From the NCBI GenBank assembly GCA_030426445.1, contig JAUHYS010000030.1, positions 1 to 12,928 on the forward strand: a DNA stretch of 12,928 nt. Direction: 5' to 3'. Shown here piece by piece: positions 1 to 6,525 of the stretch (the first letter of the stretch is position 1; each line of letters starts with the position of its first letter). The notes below the pieces were generated by a model that saw only the letters and a list, made by a program, of their open reading frames with translations, did not search any database and was not told the DNA's origin. A program made the translations under genes and the position numbers. This DNA is from a bacterium. GTDB lineage: Bacteria; UBA10199; DSSB01.

Positions 1-120
1 ATTCCTCGCTTTTTTATTTAAAAACCTTTAAAAAAACAAAAAAAGCTTTCTCATTTTAACCTTTTATTTATCAAGCCCTATGCCACCTTGATGTTTTCCC
101 CAAAAAAAATATGCTGCCCC

Positions 121-162
121 CATCAAAAAGGTTAGCAACTTATTTATCTAGTAACCGATAAG
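121..162 (+). repeat. Upstream repeat element, copy 1
   Basis: This 42-bp stretch recurs at 2541-2583 with 39 of 43 aligned positions identical: one G-to-A change, one extra A and two T/C transitions. Its core reads GTTAGCAAC, then TATTTA, then CTAGTAACCGATAAG. Both copies precede one of the two large unknown genes. Copy 1 ends 85 bp before the ATG at 248. The frame that reads through copy 2 has no start codon here, so conservation appears to be at the nucleic-acid level. I infer a shared promoter, operator or leader RNA element. I could not match it to a known regulator site. Confidence 0.75.
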
Positions 163-207
163 TAAATTGAAAATGTTCTATATAGTTACTTATGGTGACT
201 GAAAAGA
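150..207 (+). promoter_or_regulatory. Conserved regulatory region of the 717-aa gene
   Basis: Downstream of the repeat, AGTTACTTA (184-192) followed by TGAAAAG matches a block at 2626-2650 upstream of the 948-aa gene. AGTAAC (150-155, inside the repeat) and GTTACT (185-190) form an inverted pair, and the same pair occurs in the second region. TTGAAA (167-172), an 18-bp spacer and TATGGT (191-196) would pass as a weak sigma-70 promoter, but the second copy has no matching boxes. The promoter call is therefore tentative, while the conserved blocks are directly visible. Confidence 0.4.
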
Positions 208-247
208 ACAGTTTTTTTAACTGAATTTTTAAGTTTGGAGCTAAACT

Positions 248-2401
248 ATGGTTGTAACAGGACCTTCTAAATGTAAAGATATTGAAGCAAATAATCCCGA
301 GTTATGGGAGAAAAAAGGCCTTAAAGATCAGTTGCCAATTAATTGGGTTCAGTCTTCAAATGGTCAAGAAACTCAGCTAACACCAGAGCTTTTTCCAAAA
401 CTCTACGAAAAAAATGCGGCACCTAGTAAAATTTTAGATGAAATTGTCAGTACCAGTTGTCAAACAAAAGAAGGACAATTTCGTCTCTTAGGCCCAAGTG
501 AAGCTATTTTAGGGGATATTGCTATAGGAACTTACCAAGGTATTAAGGCAGAAGATATTCCTGTTCCATCTGGAAAAGAAGCAGAGGGATCCCAAGAGCT
601 TAATTTTCGAAATTTGGTTGTGAATATTCGAGATCACTATCCTCCTAATGAGGTGGACCCTCTTTCCAGTGAGTTTAACCCTAAATCCTTTCTTTATAAT
701 GATGAGACTAGCTCAGTGGAGACCATGATACTTCCTAAAGAGGAAGCTGCTATTATTCAAGCTGCCATGATTGAGACTCTAAAACATCTGAGCATTGACC
801 TGGATGGGGCCAAAAAGAAGTCACAGACCTTATTGGTTAAGCTAAAAGGAAGTGAAGAAGCAAATACAGCCCAATATGCACTATCTTCCAAAATTAATAA
901 TGCAGAATTAATTAATATTAAGAGAATGCTAAAACATTATTTTAGCAGCCAAACTTATGCTCGCGGTAAGCAAAAAGGTTACAAACCAACAACAAATGAG
1001 CCAGGCAGGCATATATCTAAAGTCGCCGAATATCGAGCGAATGAGGTGCTCATTACACAAATAAACCATATGATTAAGCTTAATAAAGGAATGGGTGAAA
1101 CAAGTTATGCCATTCCTCCCTCAGTTTTAGGTGAAGACGAAGCAAGTCGAAATGCCGCCCGAGCAAAAATAAAAGAGTTAATGGGTGAAACAATTAGAGT
1201 CCGGACTGCTTCTGATAAGATTGCTGACCCTGCTGCTACTGAAGAGTTGCATGCTGATCTCACTCGCAAAAAAAATAATGGAGAAGAAATTACCAAAGAT
1301 GACTTAAAACTCAATCAGGAGTTAGGAGATTATATTCTCCTTGAAGCTCCTCTAGATCTTCTTATAAAAAACTATTTGCGTCTTAAATTCTCATCCTTCG
1401 ACTCTAAAGAGTCTCCACTTTTTATTCAACACCCCGGTGATGAAAACACCTACTATATCAGACGCCCCGACTTTCAGCCAGAAGATTATGTAGGCAGTGC
1501 TAAGGAATTGTATAACCTGAAATATCGAACTTTTTGGGAGCTGCTCAAGGAAGATCTCACAGCGTTAAAGCACGCTGCGGATAATCCTGAATTAGGTTTA
1601 GACAAAGTTACCGTCGATAAAATAGATGCCTTAATCCAAGCCGTCGATAAAGCTTACGAAATAGCTAAAAAACAAAGTACTATTCATCAAATAAGAGAAG
1701 GCCATGGACCTGCGATTTCTTTTACGGGCCATGCTACAGCGATGACAGTTGGTGCGATGTTCATTGGAGGTTTAGCTGGAAAAGCATGGACTCATTACAA
1801 ACTTACTAAGAAGATAACTTCTCTCCGGGCTGCTTTGACAGTTGCAGAAGTCCAAAATGCGACTTTATCGACTCTTCTAACGACAACTGCACGTACTGGT
1901 GCCGCAGAAGTTTCTGTGGCTGCGGGTGCTGGGGAGGCGGCGGCTTCTTCAACTACACTTAGGGGTGTCGCTAAAGCGGGTGGAAGGATTATAGGAGGGA
2001 CTCTTTTATTTGCTATTACGGCTGGAGCTGAGACCTTTTTTTATTCGCGCAATGCAGACGCCGCACCAGCTAGAGAAAAAAAGCACATCGGGGAAACGCA
2101 GTTTTCGATTGATGAGGATTTATGTGTCATAGAAACAACGGATACAGGAGAGGGTGTCGCTATACGCCCTGCCTCTTATGATTGTGGCACCAGAGGAGTC
2201 GCTAAATTTTTAGGAAAATCCTACCCTGGAATAGGAGAAAAAGCGGGAAATCTCTTGATTCAATTAGAAGATACAAAAGAGCAACGCGAGAAAGAAGTTA
2301 AAGAAAAAGAAAAAGCGACTAAGAAAAAACTAAGTGCTGCTGTCGAGACCACTATTGAAGTCGGTAAGTATTTTGTAAGTCCAATTAAAGAATTATTCTA
2401 G
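248..2401 (+). CDS. Large unknown protein with membrane hairpin
   Basis: I do not recognise this 717-aa protein. The start is ATG with GGAG (237-240) seven bases upstream. There is no signal peptide. Residues 1-490 are soluble, mostly predicted helical and rich in charged residues. Two hydrophobic, glycine-rich segments follow at about 497-514 and 577-598. They are separated by an Ala/Thr/Ser-rich stretch (525-575) that suggests a membrane hairpin. The tail has Cys626 and Cys646 and ends in a Lys/Glu-rich, probably coiled segment (677-695). The gene stands alone behind the conserved repeat at 121-162. A short ORF begins 57 bp after its stop, and the 948-aa gene with the same upstream element follows. 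Both start Met-Val-Val. A lineage-specific membrane-associated or secreted protein is possible, but the function is unknown. The reading frame itself is secure: a long ORF, a good ribosome site and codon use like its neighbour. Confidence 0.85.
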   Translation: MVVTGPSKCKDIEANNPELWEKKGLKDQLPINWVQSSNGQETQLTPELFPKLYEKNAAPSKILDEIVSTSCQTKEGQFRLLGPSEAILGDIAIGTYQGIKAEDIPVPSGKEAEGSQELNFRNLVVNIRDHYPPNEVDPLSSEFNPKSFLYNDETSSVETMILPKEEAAIIQAAMIETLKHLSIDLDGAKKKSQTLLVKLKGSEEANTAQYALSSKINNAELINIKRMLKHYFSSQTYARGKQKGYKPTTNEPGRHISKVAEYRANEVLITQINHMIKLNKGMGETSYAIPPSVLGEDEASRNAARAKIKELMGETIRVRTASDKIADPAATEELHADLTRKKNNGEEITKDDLKLNQELGDYILLEAPLDLLIKNYLRLKFSSFDSKESPLFIQHPGDENTYYIRRPDFQPEDYVGSAKELYNLKYRTFWELLKEDLTALKHAADNPELGLDKVTVDKIDALIQAVDKAYEIAKKQSTIHQIREGHGPAISFTGHATAMTVGAMFIGGLAGKAWTHYKLTKKITSLRAALTVAEVQNATLSTLLTTTARTGAAEVSVAAGAGEAAASSTTLRGVAKAGGRIIGGTLLFAITAGAETFFYSRNADAAPAREKKHIGETQFSIDEDLCVIETTDTGEGVAIRPASYDCGTRGVAKFLGKSYPGIGEKAGNLLIQLEDTKEQREKEVKEKEKATKKKLSAAVETTIEVGKYFVSPIKELF

Positions 2402-2458
2402 GTTTTTTAATTTAAAACATATTTTTGTACCAAGGTTTAGTAAAGAAAGGATCACTTT

Positions 2459-2572
2459 ATGTCAAACTCAACCGTTCCCAGTCAAACTCAAGCGCAGGCT
2501 ATTTATGATGCAACAGCAATTGTCTGTAGCTTAAACTCTTCATCAAAAAAAGTTAGCAACCTATTTACCTAG
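2459..2572 (+). pseudogene. Truncated start of a related gene (37 codons)
   Basis: An ATG at 2459 has a strong ribosome site (AAAGGA, seven to eight bases upstream) and opens a 37-codon frame that ends at TAG inside the second copy of the upstream repeat. The N-terminus (Ser-Asn-Ser, then Gln-Thr-Gln, then Ile-Tyr-Asp-Ala) loosely resembles the start of the 948-aa protein (Ser-Asn-Ser-Gln, Leu-Tyr-Asn-Met-Arg-Asp-Ala). It lies 57 bp after the 717-aa gene, as an operon partner would. The coding look ends where the repeat begins at 2541. I infer that a third gene of this kind lost everything past about codon 27 when the repeat plus the 948-aa gene came to lie here. A functional leader peptide is the alternative. 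Confidence 0.5.
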
Positions 2573-2583
2573 TAACCGATAAG
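2541..2583 (+). repeat. Upstream repeat element, copy 2
   Basis: This 43-bp copy matches 121-162 at 39 of 43 aligned positions. It begins inside the 37-codon ORF and supplies that ORF's stop codon. It ends 218 bp before the ATG of the 948-aa gene. The conserved follow-on block AGTTACTTA starts 42 bp after this copy but 21 bp after copy 1. No third copy was found in the window. Confidence 0.75.
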
Positions 2584-2650
2584 ATCATTAATGGTAACCT
2601 TTATGCACACTATCAGGTTCACTTTAGTTACTTAAATGGGTTGAAAAGTT
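2571..2650 (+). promoter_or_regulatory. Conserved regulatory region of the 948-aa gene
   Basis: AGTAAC (2571-2576) in the repeat and GTTACT (2627-2632) form the same inverted pair seen upstream of the 717-aa gene. The block AGTTACTTA followed by TGAAAAG is also shared. The arms are 50 bp apart here and 29 bp apart in the first region, so paired protein-binding sites fit as well as an RNA stem. No clear -35/-10 pair is common to both copies. Confidence 0.35.
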
Positions 2651-2659
2651 ATAGCTAAA

Positions 2660-2678
2660 TAAGGCGGTGCCCGCCTTA
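2660..2678 (+). promoter_or_regulatory. Short GC-rich hairpin in leader
   Basis: TAAGGCGG and CCGCCTTA form an eight-bp stem around a TGC loop. No T tract follows, so this is not a standard terminator. It stands out in an otherwise AT-rich leader and is probably an RNA structure in the 5' region of the 948-aa gene. Confidence 0.4.
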
Positions 2679-2688
2679 ATATCATGGG

Positions 2689-2735
2689 TAAGCCAATAGT
2701 TATAAGGCTTAAACAGTGTTTTTATTTTAAGCCTT
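2689..2735 (+). promoter_or_regulatory. Possible attenuator with alternative stems
   Basis: AAGGCTTAAA (2704-2713) pairs perfectly over 10 bp with TTTAAGCCTT (2726-2735) across a 12-nt loop. The same GGCTTA can instead pair with TAAGCC at 2689-2694, so the two stems exclude each other. A T-rich stretch (TATTATCTTT) follows the downstream arm. The layout resembles an antiterminator/terminator switch 67 bp before the 948-aa start codon. The T tract is interrupted, so termination activity is uncertain. Confidence 0.35.
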
Positions 2736-2801
2736 TATTATCTTTAGAGATTTTAGTTTTAAAAAATTAATTACATACTTAAACAAAATAGGAGTTTTAC
2801 A

Positions 2802-5648
2802 ATGGTAGTTTCTAATTCTCAGACAAAATTAACGGGTGATGATTTATATAATATGCGGGATGCAGTTGATGCAGTGATAAAAAGAAGAGATAATTTTTCT
2901 ACGATAAAAGAACTTAGAGGTACGATCCCTTCAGGGAAGAGATTAGAAGAGATTAAGGGTATTGTTAAACAAGCTATCGACAAAAATACTTTCTCAGATA
3001 CTGAGGCAAGGAAGTTTCTTGCAGAAGTAGCAAATCAGCGCTCGGAGTTTGCACAAGAAATTGCTAATGTATTACATGTATATTCAAAACATACGTCTCG
3101 ACCTGCAGCCTCTGCTCCAGCTACACACAAAAAACTTATTAAACTATGGAATGTAAATCCTGAGCTTAGCCCTATTGCCTCTACTTCAGGGCTTCTTGGT
3201 CCAAAAGGATCCGAAGCCTATACCAGGCAGATCATCTCTAAAGGTCCTCAGCAGAAAGGTGTGGCTAAACCTACTGTCTCAAAGTTGACAGAGGTTGATT
3301 TTGAAAATATTTTGTTAGCTGCTGCTGCTGTAGAGCGTATGTATCAGATTAAAGGTAAGTATGATTTAGTAGAAGGTGTCGAAAGAACCCAGAGAGCTAT
3401 TGTTGAAGCTGAGGCTTTTAGTGTTAGCAATGGCTCCGAGGCTTCTATGGATTGGCTTCAGGAAACTCTAAATCAAAACCCTAAGCTAGCACAAGAAGTT
3501 GCTGATATACTACGGGTATATACGGAAAAAGAAGCTCACAAACATAAACTCAATATTCATGCAGACCCGACTAATCTCCCAGATACGGTTAAAAAACTCA
3601 GTCAATTTAGCGGGTCTCAGGCTGTTCCAACAGTTCCCTCAGCAGGTGCGGCTGAAGCGTCTGCAAAGCCAAAACCAGTTAAAACGTCTCAACCAAGCTT
3701 AAGAGAAGGCTTTGAGGTCAAATTGGTTGTAGAGTTTAAGATTCCTGAGAATCTTGCAGAAAGATATCATATTGGCAAACAAGATGTGAACAAGAAATTT
3801 GTTATTGCAAGTAACAATAATGTTTCTAAGCCCTCTTATCAGGTGTTTATTCAAGATGGTAAATCAAATCTAGTCGAAGTGGATTCTGTGGAATTTAATG
3901 ACCGTATAAGTCTTAATAATAAAACTCCGATCCATGTTTTAAAGGTAGAGTCAGGTAGTAACTGGTTCGTAATCAAAATAGAAAACAACGGTAGAGACCT
4001 GCCTAAGGGAGCTCCTGAAACTATTAGACCAGATCTTGGACTTATACCTTCTAGCCAAAATGAAGTGACTTTTTCATACAAGAACATTCAAGGAGGTTCT
4101 GACTATAGAGTTCCAGCGACCATACACCAAAAAGGTGCCGCAAAACAAGAAGCACAAAAAGCAGGCCTTAATTTAACTACGTCCGCTCCTACAAGATCAA
4201 GTGCCTCTTCTGTTGCTGTCCCGCAATCGGCAAGATCTGCACGGGCTGGCGGAGTCTCTCTACGCCCGGGCGAAAAGCCTATTAAAGTGCTCGCCATGCA
4301 AGGCGGCTCTAAGGTTTTGGTGACGGAGAAGGCACTAAGAGCAAGTGCAGGGGGTAATAGGCATGCTTTCTATGCGGGTCAACCCGGTCAAATGCAAGAG
4401 TTAGTCATTGTAGAGAAAGTAACACTTAGAATGCCTGGTTTTGCCTATGTTGTGATATTAGATGGAACAAAACATTTTATTTCTGTAGCAGGTAGCCTGG
4501 GTAAAATGCAAAACTTTGTTGAGGCACCTGGGATTCAGGGGCGAATTAATAAGGGTGAGTTTAATGCTGTTGTCTTTAATGGTATGACAGAATTAAATAG
4601 TCTAAAATCTGGTGATGTTGAAAAGACTCTAAAGGAACTCGGTATTAGCCAAAGACCAGCAAAAGCGGTTTCGAATGGCCTAGTGAATTCACTTTTTTCT
4701 AGCTCTGCTTCTGCTCCAACAGGAAAATCCCCATGGTCTTCTTCTAATCTGAAAGCAGGCTTAGACTTTTACCAAAAGCACATCAGCGGCTTAAGTACGA
4801 GTCGCAAAGGTGAATTCGTTTTTGATAATAAAGATTCCCGCTTAGAGATCATCAAAGAATTAAAGACAATCTTGCAAAAAGTGCGAGGTACGGGTGACTT
4901 TAAGACTGCTCAGGAGATGATTGACTACATGAAGTCAGAAGGTAAGAGAGAACTCATCATAACTGAGTTTTGGAACAACGGCGTGACACAAGTGATTGCC
5001 GAAAAGGCTTATGATATGGTCTTAAGCCAGCTTGCCAACCCAACGATTTCTAAGCCTGAATCTGTCACTCAGCGTTCTGGTCAGAAAGCAGAGCGCAGCA
5101 CACCGGAAACCAGGAACTTTCTCAACAAAGCACTTGGTTTTACTGGCGAAGCCAAAAATCCCCCACCGATTACAAAGCGTACAACCCGCGGGGGTTATGT
5201 TGCACGTCGTCAAGCGAGCACTCAAAAAGGCTTATATGGCACGACAACGCGGCCATCTAGCACGGTTGCTTCTAAACCTAAATCTTCTGTAGCAAAAGGC
5301 AAGCTTGTCCCTGAGGTCTCCGATGCTTATTCTCGACTTGCTCAGAACCGTGGTGGATCCAAAGATGCCTATGATCACTTGCTTGCAAAAGTTAAAGAGC
5401 AGCTTAAGGAGCAAGGTACCTACAAAACTGCGCAAGAAGTTGCGGACGCATTTGCTAATCAAGCTGTAAATGATCTTCAAAAAATAGCTGCTGAGATGGC
5501 AGGGGTTGGGGTTTCTCAATTTAATCGTGAAGTTAGCCCCCATGCACGTCAGCATAATAAGAGTATTCCAGGAACAAAAGTTAGAAGGAAAGAAGTAGAA
5601 AAGCCTCGAGAAGAAAAAAAGAGAAAAAGTGGAAAGCTTCCTTTGTAG
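2802..5648 (+). CDS. Large modular unknown protein
   Basis: I do not recognise this 948-aa protein. The start is ATG with GGAG seven bases upstream. It has no signal peptide and no clear membrane segment, so it looks soluble. Two N-terminal helical modules (about 10-97 and 162-250) are related to each other: each ends in a motif of the form Leu/Phe-Ala-Gln-Glu, then Val-Tyr. Two beta-rich regions follow (about 300-445 and 485-600). Two further helical modules (about 655-745 and 838-905) share a Lys-Thr-Ala-Gln-Glu motif. Ser/Ala/Pro/Thr-rich linkers separate the parts, and the last 30 residues are strongly basic. GC content rises in the 3' half. The upstream repeat shared with the 717-aa gene suggests co-regulation. 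A structural, adhesive or secreted role is conceivable, but nothing shows an enzyme. The reading frame is secure. Confidence 0.85.
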   Translation: MVVSNSQTKLTGDDLYNMRDAVDAVIKRRDNFSTIKELRGTIPSGKRLEEIKGIVKQAIDKNTFSDTEARKFLAEVANQRSEFAQEIANVLHVYSKHTSRPAASAPATHKKLIKLWNVNPELSPIASTSGLLGPKGSEAYTRQIISKGPQQKGVAKPTVSKLTEVDFENILLAAAAVERMYQIKGKYDLVEGVERTQRAIVEAEAFSVSNGSEASMDWLQETLNQNPKLAQEVADILRVYTEKEAHKHKLNIHADPTNLPDTVKKLSQFSGSQAVPTVPSAGAAEASAKPKPVKTSQPSLREGFEVKLVVEFKIPENLAERYHIGKQDVNKKFVIASNNNVSKPSYQVFIQDGKSNLVEVDSVEFNDRISLNNKTPIHVLKVESGSNWFVIKIENNGRDLPKGAPETIRPDLGLIPSSQNEVTFSYKNIQGGSDYRVPATIHQKGAAKQEAQKAGLNLTTSAPTRSSASSVAVPQSARSARAGGVSLRPGEKPIKVLAMQGGSKVLVTEKALRASAGGNRHAFYAGQPGQMQELVIVEKVTLRMPGFAYVVILDGTKHFISVAGSLGKMQNFVEAPGIQGRINKGEFNAVVFNGMTELNSLKSGDVEKTLKELGISQRPAKAVSNGLVNSLFSSSASAPTGKSPWSSSNLKAGLDFYQKHISGLSTSRKGEFVFDNKDSRLEIIKELKTILQKVRGTGDFKTAQEMIDYMKSEGKRELIITEFWNNGVTQVIAEKAYDMVLSQLANPTISKPESVTQRSGQKAERSTPETRNFLNKALGFTGEAKNPPPITKRTTRGGYVARRQASTQKGLYGTTTRPSSTVASKPKSSVAKGKLVPEVSDAYSRLAQNRGGSKDAYDHLLAKVKEQLKEQGTYKTAQEVADAFANQAVNDLQKIAAEMAGVGVSQFNREVSPHARQHNKSIPGTKVRRKEVEKPREEKKRKSGKLPL

Positions 5649-6034
5649 ACTCTCCTAGAGCCTAACTTACCTAATTTACGAATGCATGTACCCTCGCATT
5701 TAGCCCTTTCATGGGACTTTTAGAGCCTTTTTAGAAGGCTCTTGCTTTTTGCTCATAAAATCAAGGGGTGAATGGGTTGGCTTATGCTGTGCTTTTTCTA
5801 AAAGCCAAGTGTAAGTTCTTTTTTTTCCTTCGCTTTATATGTTTGCTTAATGTATACCTGTTATGTCTGCACAAGTCGATAAGGCCAAAAAACAAGCCTA
5901 AATAAACAAACTTTACAAATCTTTTCCTTTTATGTTAGCTGGGTAGCTCATTTTAAATAGATTTTTATCTGTTTTTAGCAGATGATTTAAGCTGTTAAGG
6001 GATAAAACATAAGATAAAACATTAGGAGACAAGC
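5649..6034 (+). other. Intergenic region upstream of rpsO
   Basis: This 386-bp gap has no convincing ORF. After the terminator at 5722 there is a stem TTGGCTT (5777-5783) with AAGCCAA (5802-5808) ahead of a T-rich run at about 5818-5827, possibly a second weak terminator. The rpsO promoter must lie in the right half, but no -35/-10 pair is good enough to call. A direct repeat GATAAAACAT occurs at 6001-6010 and 6013-6022, just before the rpsO ribosome site (AGGAG, 6024-6028). Confidence 0.6.
5722..5750 (+). terminator. Rho-independent terminator
   Basis: AGAGCCTT (5722-5729) and AAGGCTCT (5735-5742) form an eight-bp stem with a five-base loop, followed by TGCTTTTT. It lies 74 bp after the stop of the 948-aa gene and probably ends that transcript, separating it from the ribosomal operon. 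Confidence 0.8.
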
Positions 6035-6310
6035 ATGGCCATAGCGGTTGCACAAGAAAACAAAAGTGATTTAATTAATAAATTTCAGCACCATCAAAAA
6101 GATACGGGTTCTTCAGAAGTTCAAATCGCTTTACTCACTAGGCGAATACAATATCTGACTGAACATTTTCAGACTCACAAAAAAGACCACAGCTCCCGAC
6201 GCGGTCTTTTAAAACTGGTCGGTCAAAGACGCCGCTTACTCGATTACCTTAAGGGTAAAAACCGAGGTAGCTACATTAAGGTGATTGGCGAGTTGGGTAT
6301 TCGTAAATAA
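6035..6310 (+). CDS. rpsO: 30S ribosomal protein S15
   Basis: S15 is a primary 16S rRNA-binding protein of the small subunit platform and helps form bridges to the 50S subunit. The 91-aa product has the usual length (89-90 aa in most bacteria). It shows the family core: Thr-Gly-Ser-Ser-Glu-Val-Gln at about 28-34, the helix with Leu-Thr-Arg-Arg-Ile, the His-Ser-Ser-Arg-Arg-Gly-Leu turn, and Arg-Arg-Arg-Leu-Leu-Asp-Tyr-Leu. AGGAG lies six bases before the ATG. It is the first gene of an rpsO-pnp pair, a widely conserved order. In E. coli S15 represses its own translation through an RNA fold in the leader. A direct repeat sits just upstream here, but no equivalent fold was established. Confidence 0.98.
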   Translation: MAIAVAQENKSDLINKFQHHQKDTGSSEVQIALLTRRIQYLTEHFQTHKKDHSSRRGLLKLVGQRRRLLDYLKGKNRGSYIKVIGELGIRK

Positions 6311-6370
6311 GATAAAAAAGTTTAGACACTAAAATATGCAAATAGCACGCATGACTGATCAGTTCTTCTT

Positions 6371-6398
6371 TTAACTCGGATGAGAAATTACTGATAAT
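6371..6398 (+). promoter_or_regulatory. Possible internal promoter for pnp
   Basis: TTAACT (6371-6376) and GATAAT (6393-6398) are separated by 16 bp and match the sigma-70 consensus at 4 of 6 and 5 of 6 positions. Transcripts from here would start inside the long hairpin and so escape a control that depends on the full stem. Such chance matches are common in AT-rich DNA. Confidence 0.25.
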
Positions 6399-6445
6399 TT
6401 AAGTTAAGTCTCTGAGCTATCAGGGCATTGATTTAAATTATCGGT
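6390..6445 (+). promoter_or_regulatory. Long stem-loop in pnp leader (RNase III-like)
   Basis: The region folds into a hairpin. Positions 6390-6407 pair with 6428-6445 over 18 bp including a few G-U pairs, with GATAATTTAA against TTAAATTATC as the perfect core. A 2x2 internal loop follows, then six more pairs (6410-6415 with 6420-6425) capped by the tetraloop GCTA. It ends 80 bp before the pnp start. In E. coli a stem-loop in this position is cut by RNase III, after which PNPase degrades its own leader and represses pnp. I infer the same role from position and shape. Confidence 0.65.
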
Positions 6446-6525
6446 TCCAAAAAGTTGATCTCAAAAGAGCAAAGGTTGACTGTAGGTGATGATGACTTGG
6501 CATATTAAACTTAAGGAGCCTTATT

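Larger units (their letters stand above)
2573..2801 (+). other. Long leader region without a gene
   Basis: The stretch between the stop of the 37-codon ORF and the 948-aa gene contains no further ORF with a ribosome site. It holds the end of the second repeat copy, the conserved AGTTACTTA block, the GC-rich hairpin and the alternative stems. The last 60 bp are very AT-rich and end in GGAG (2791-2794), the ribosome site of the next gene. Confidence 0.6.

Noticed and set aside
111..161. Short ORF starting ATG at 111 and running through repeat copy 1
   Set aside because: It has 16 codons, no ribosome site, and uses a different frame from the ORF entering copy 2, so it is not conserved.
5791..5827. 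Hairpin GCTTTT/AAAAGC and T-rich run as a second strong terminator
   Set aside because: The stem is AT-rich and short, and the T run lies about 12 bp further on. It is mentioned only as a weak possibility in the intergenic entry.
6476..6500. TTGACT with CATATT as a pnp promoter
   Set aside because: The spacing is about 19 bp and transcription would start almost at the ribosome site. A chance match is more likely.
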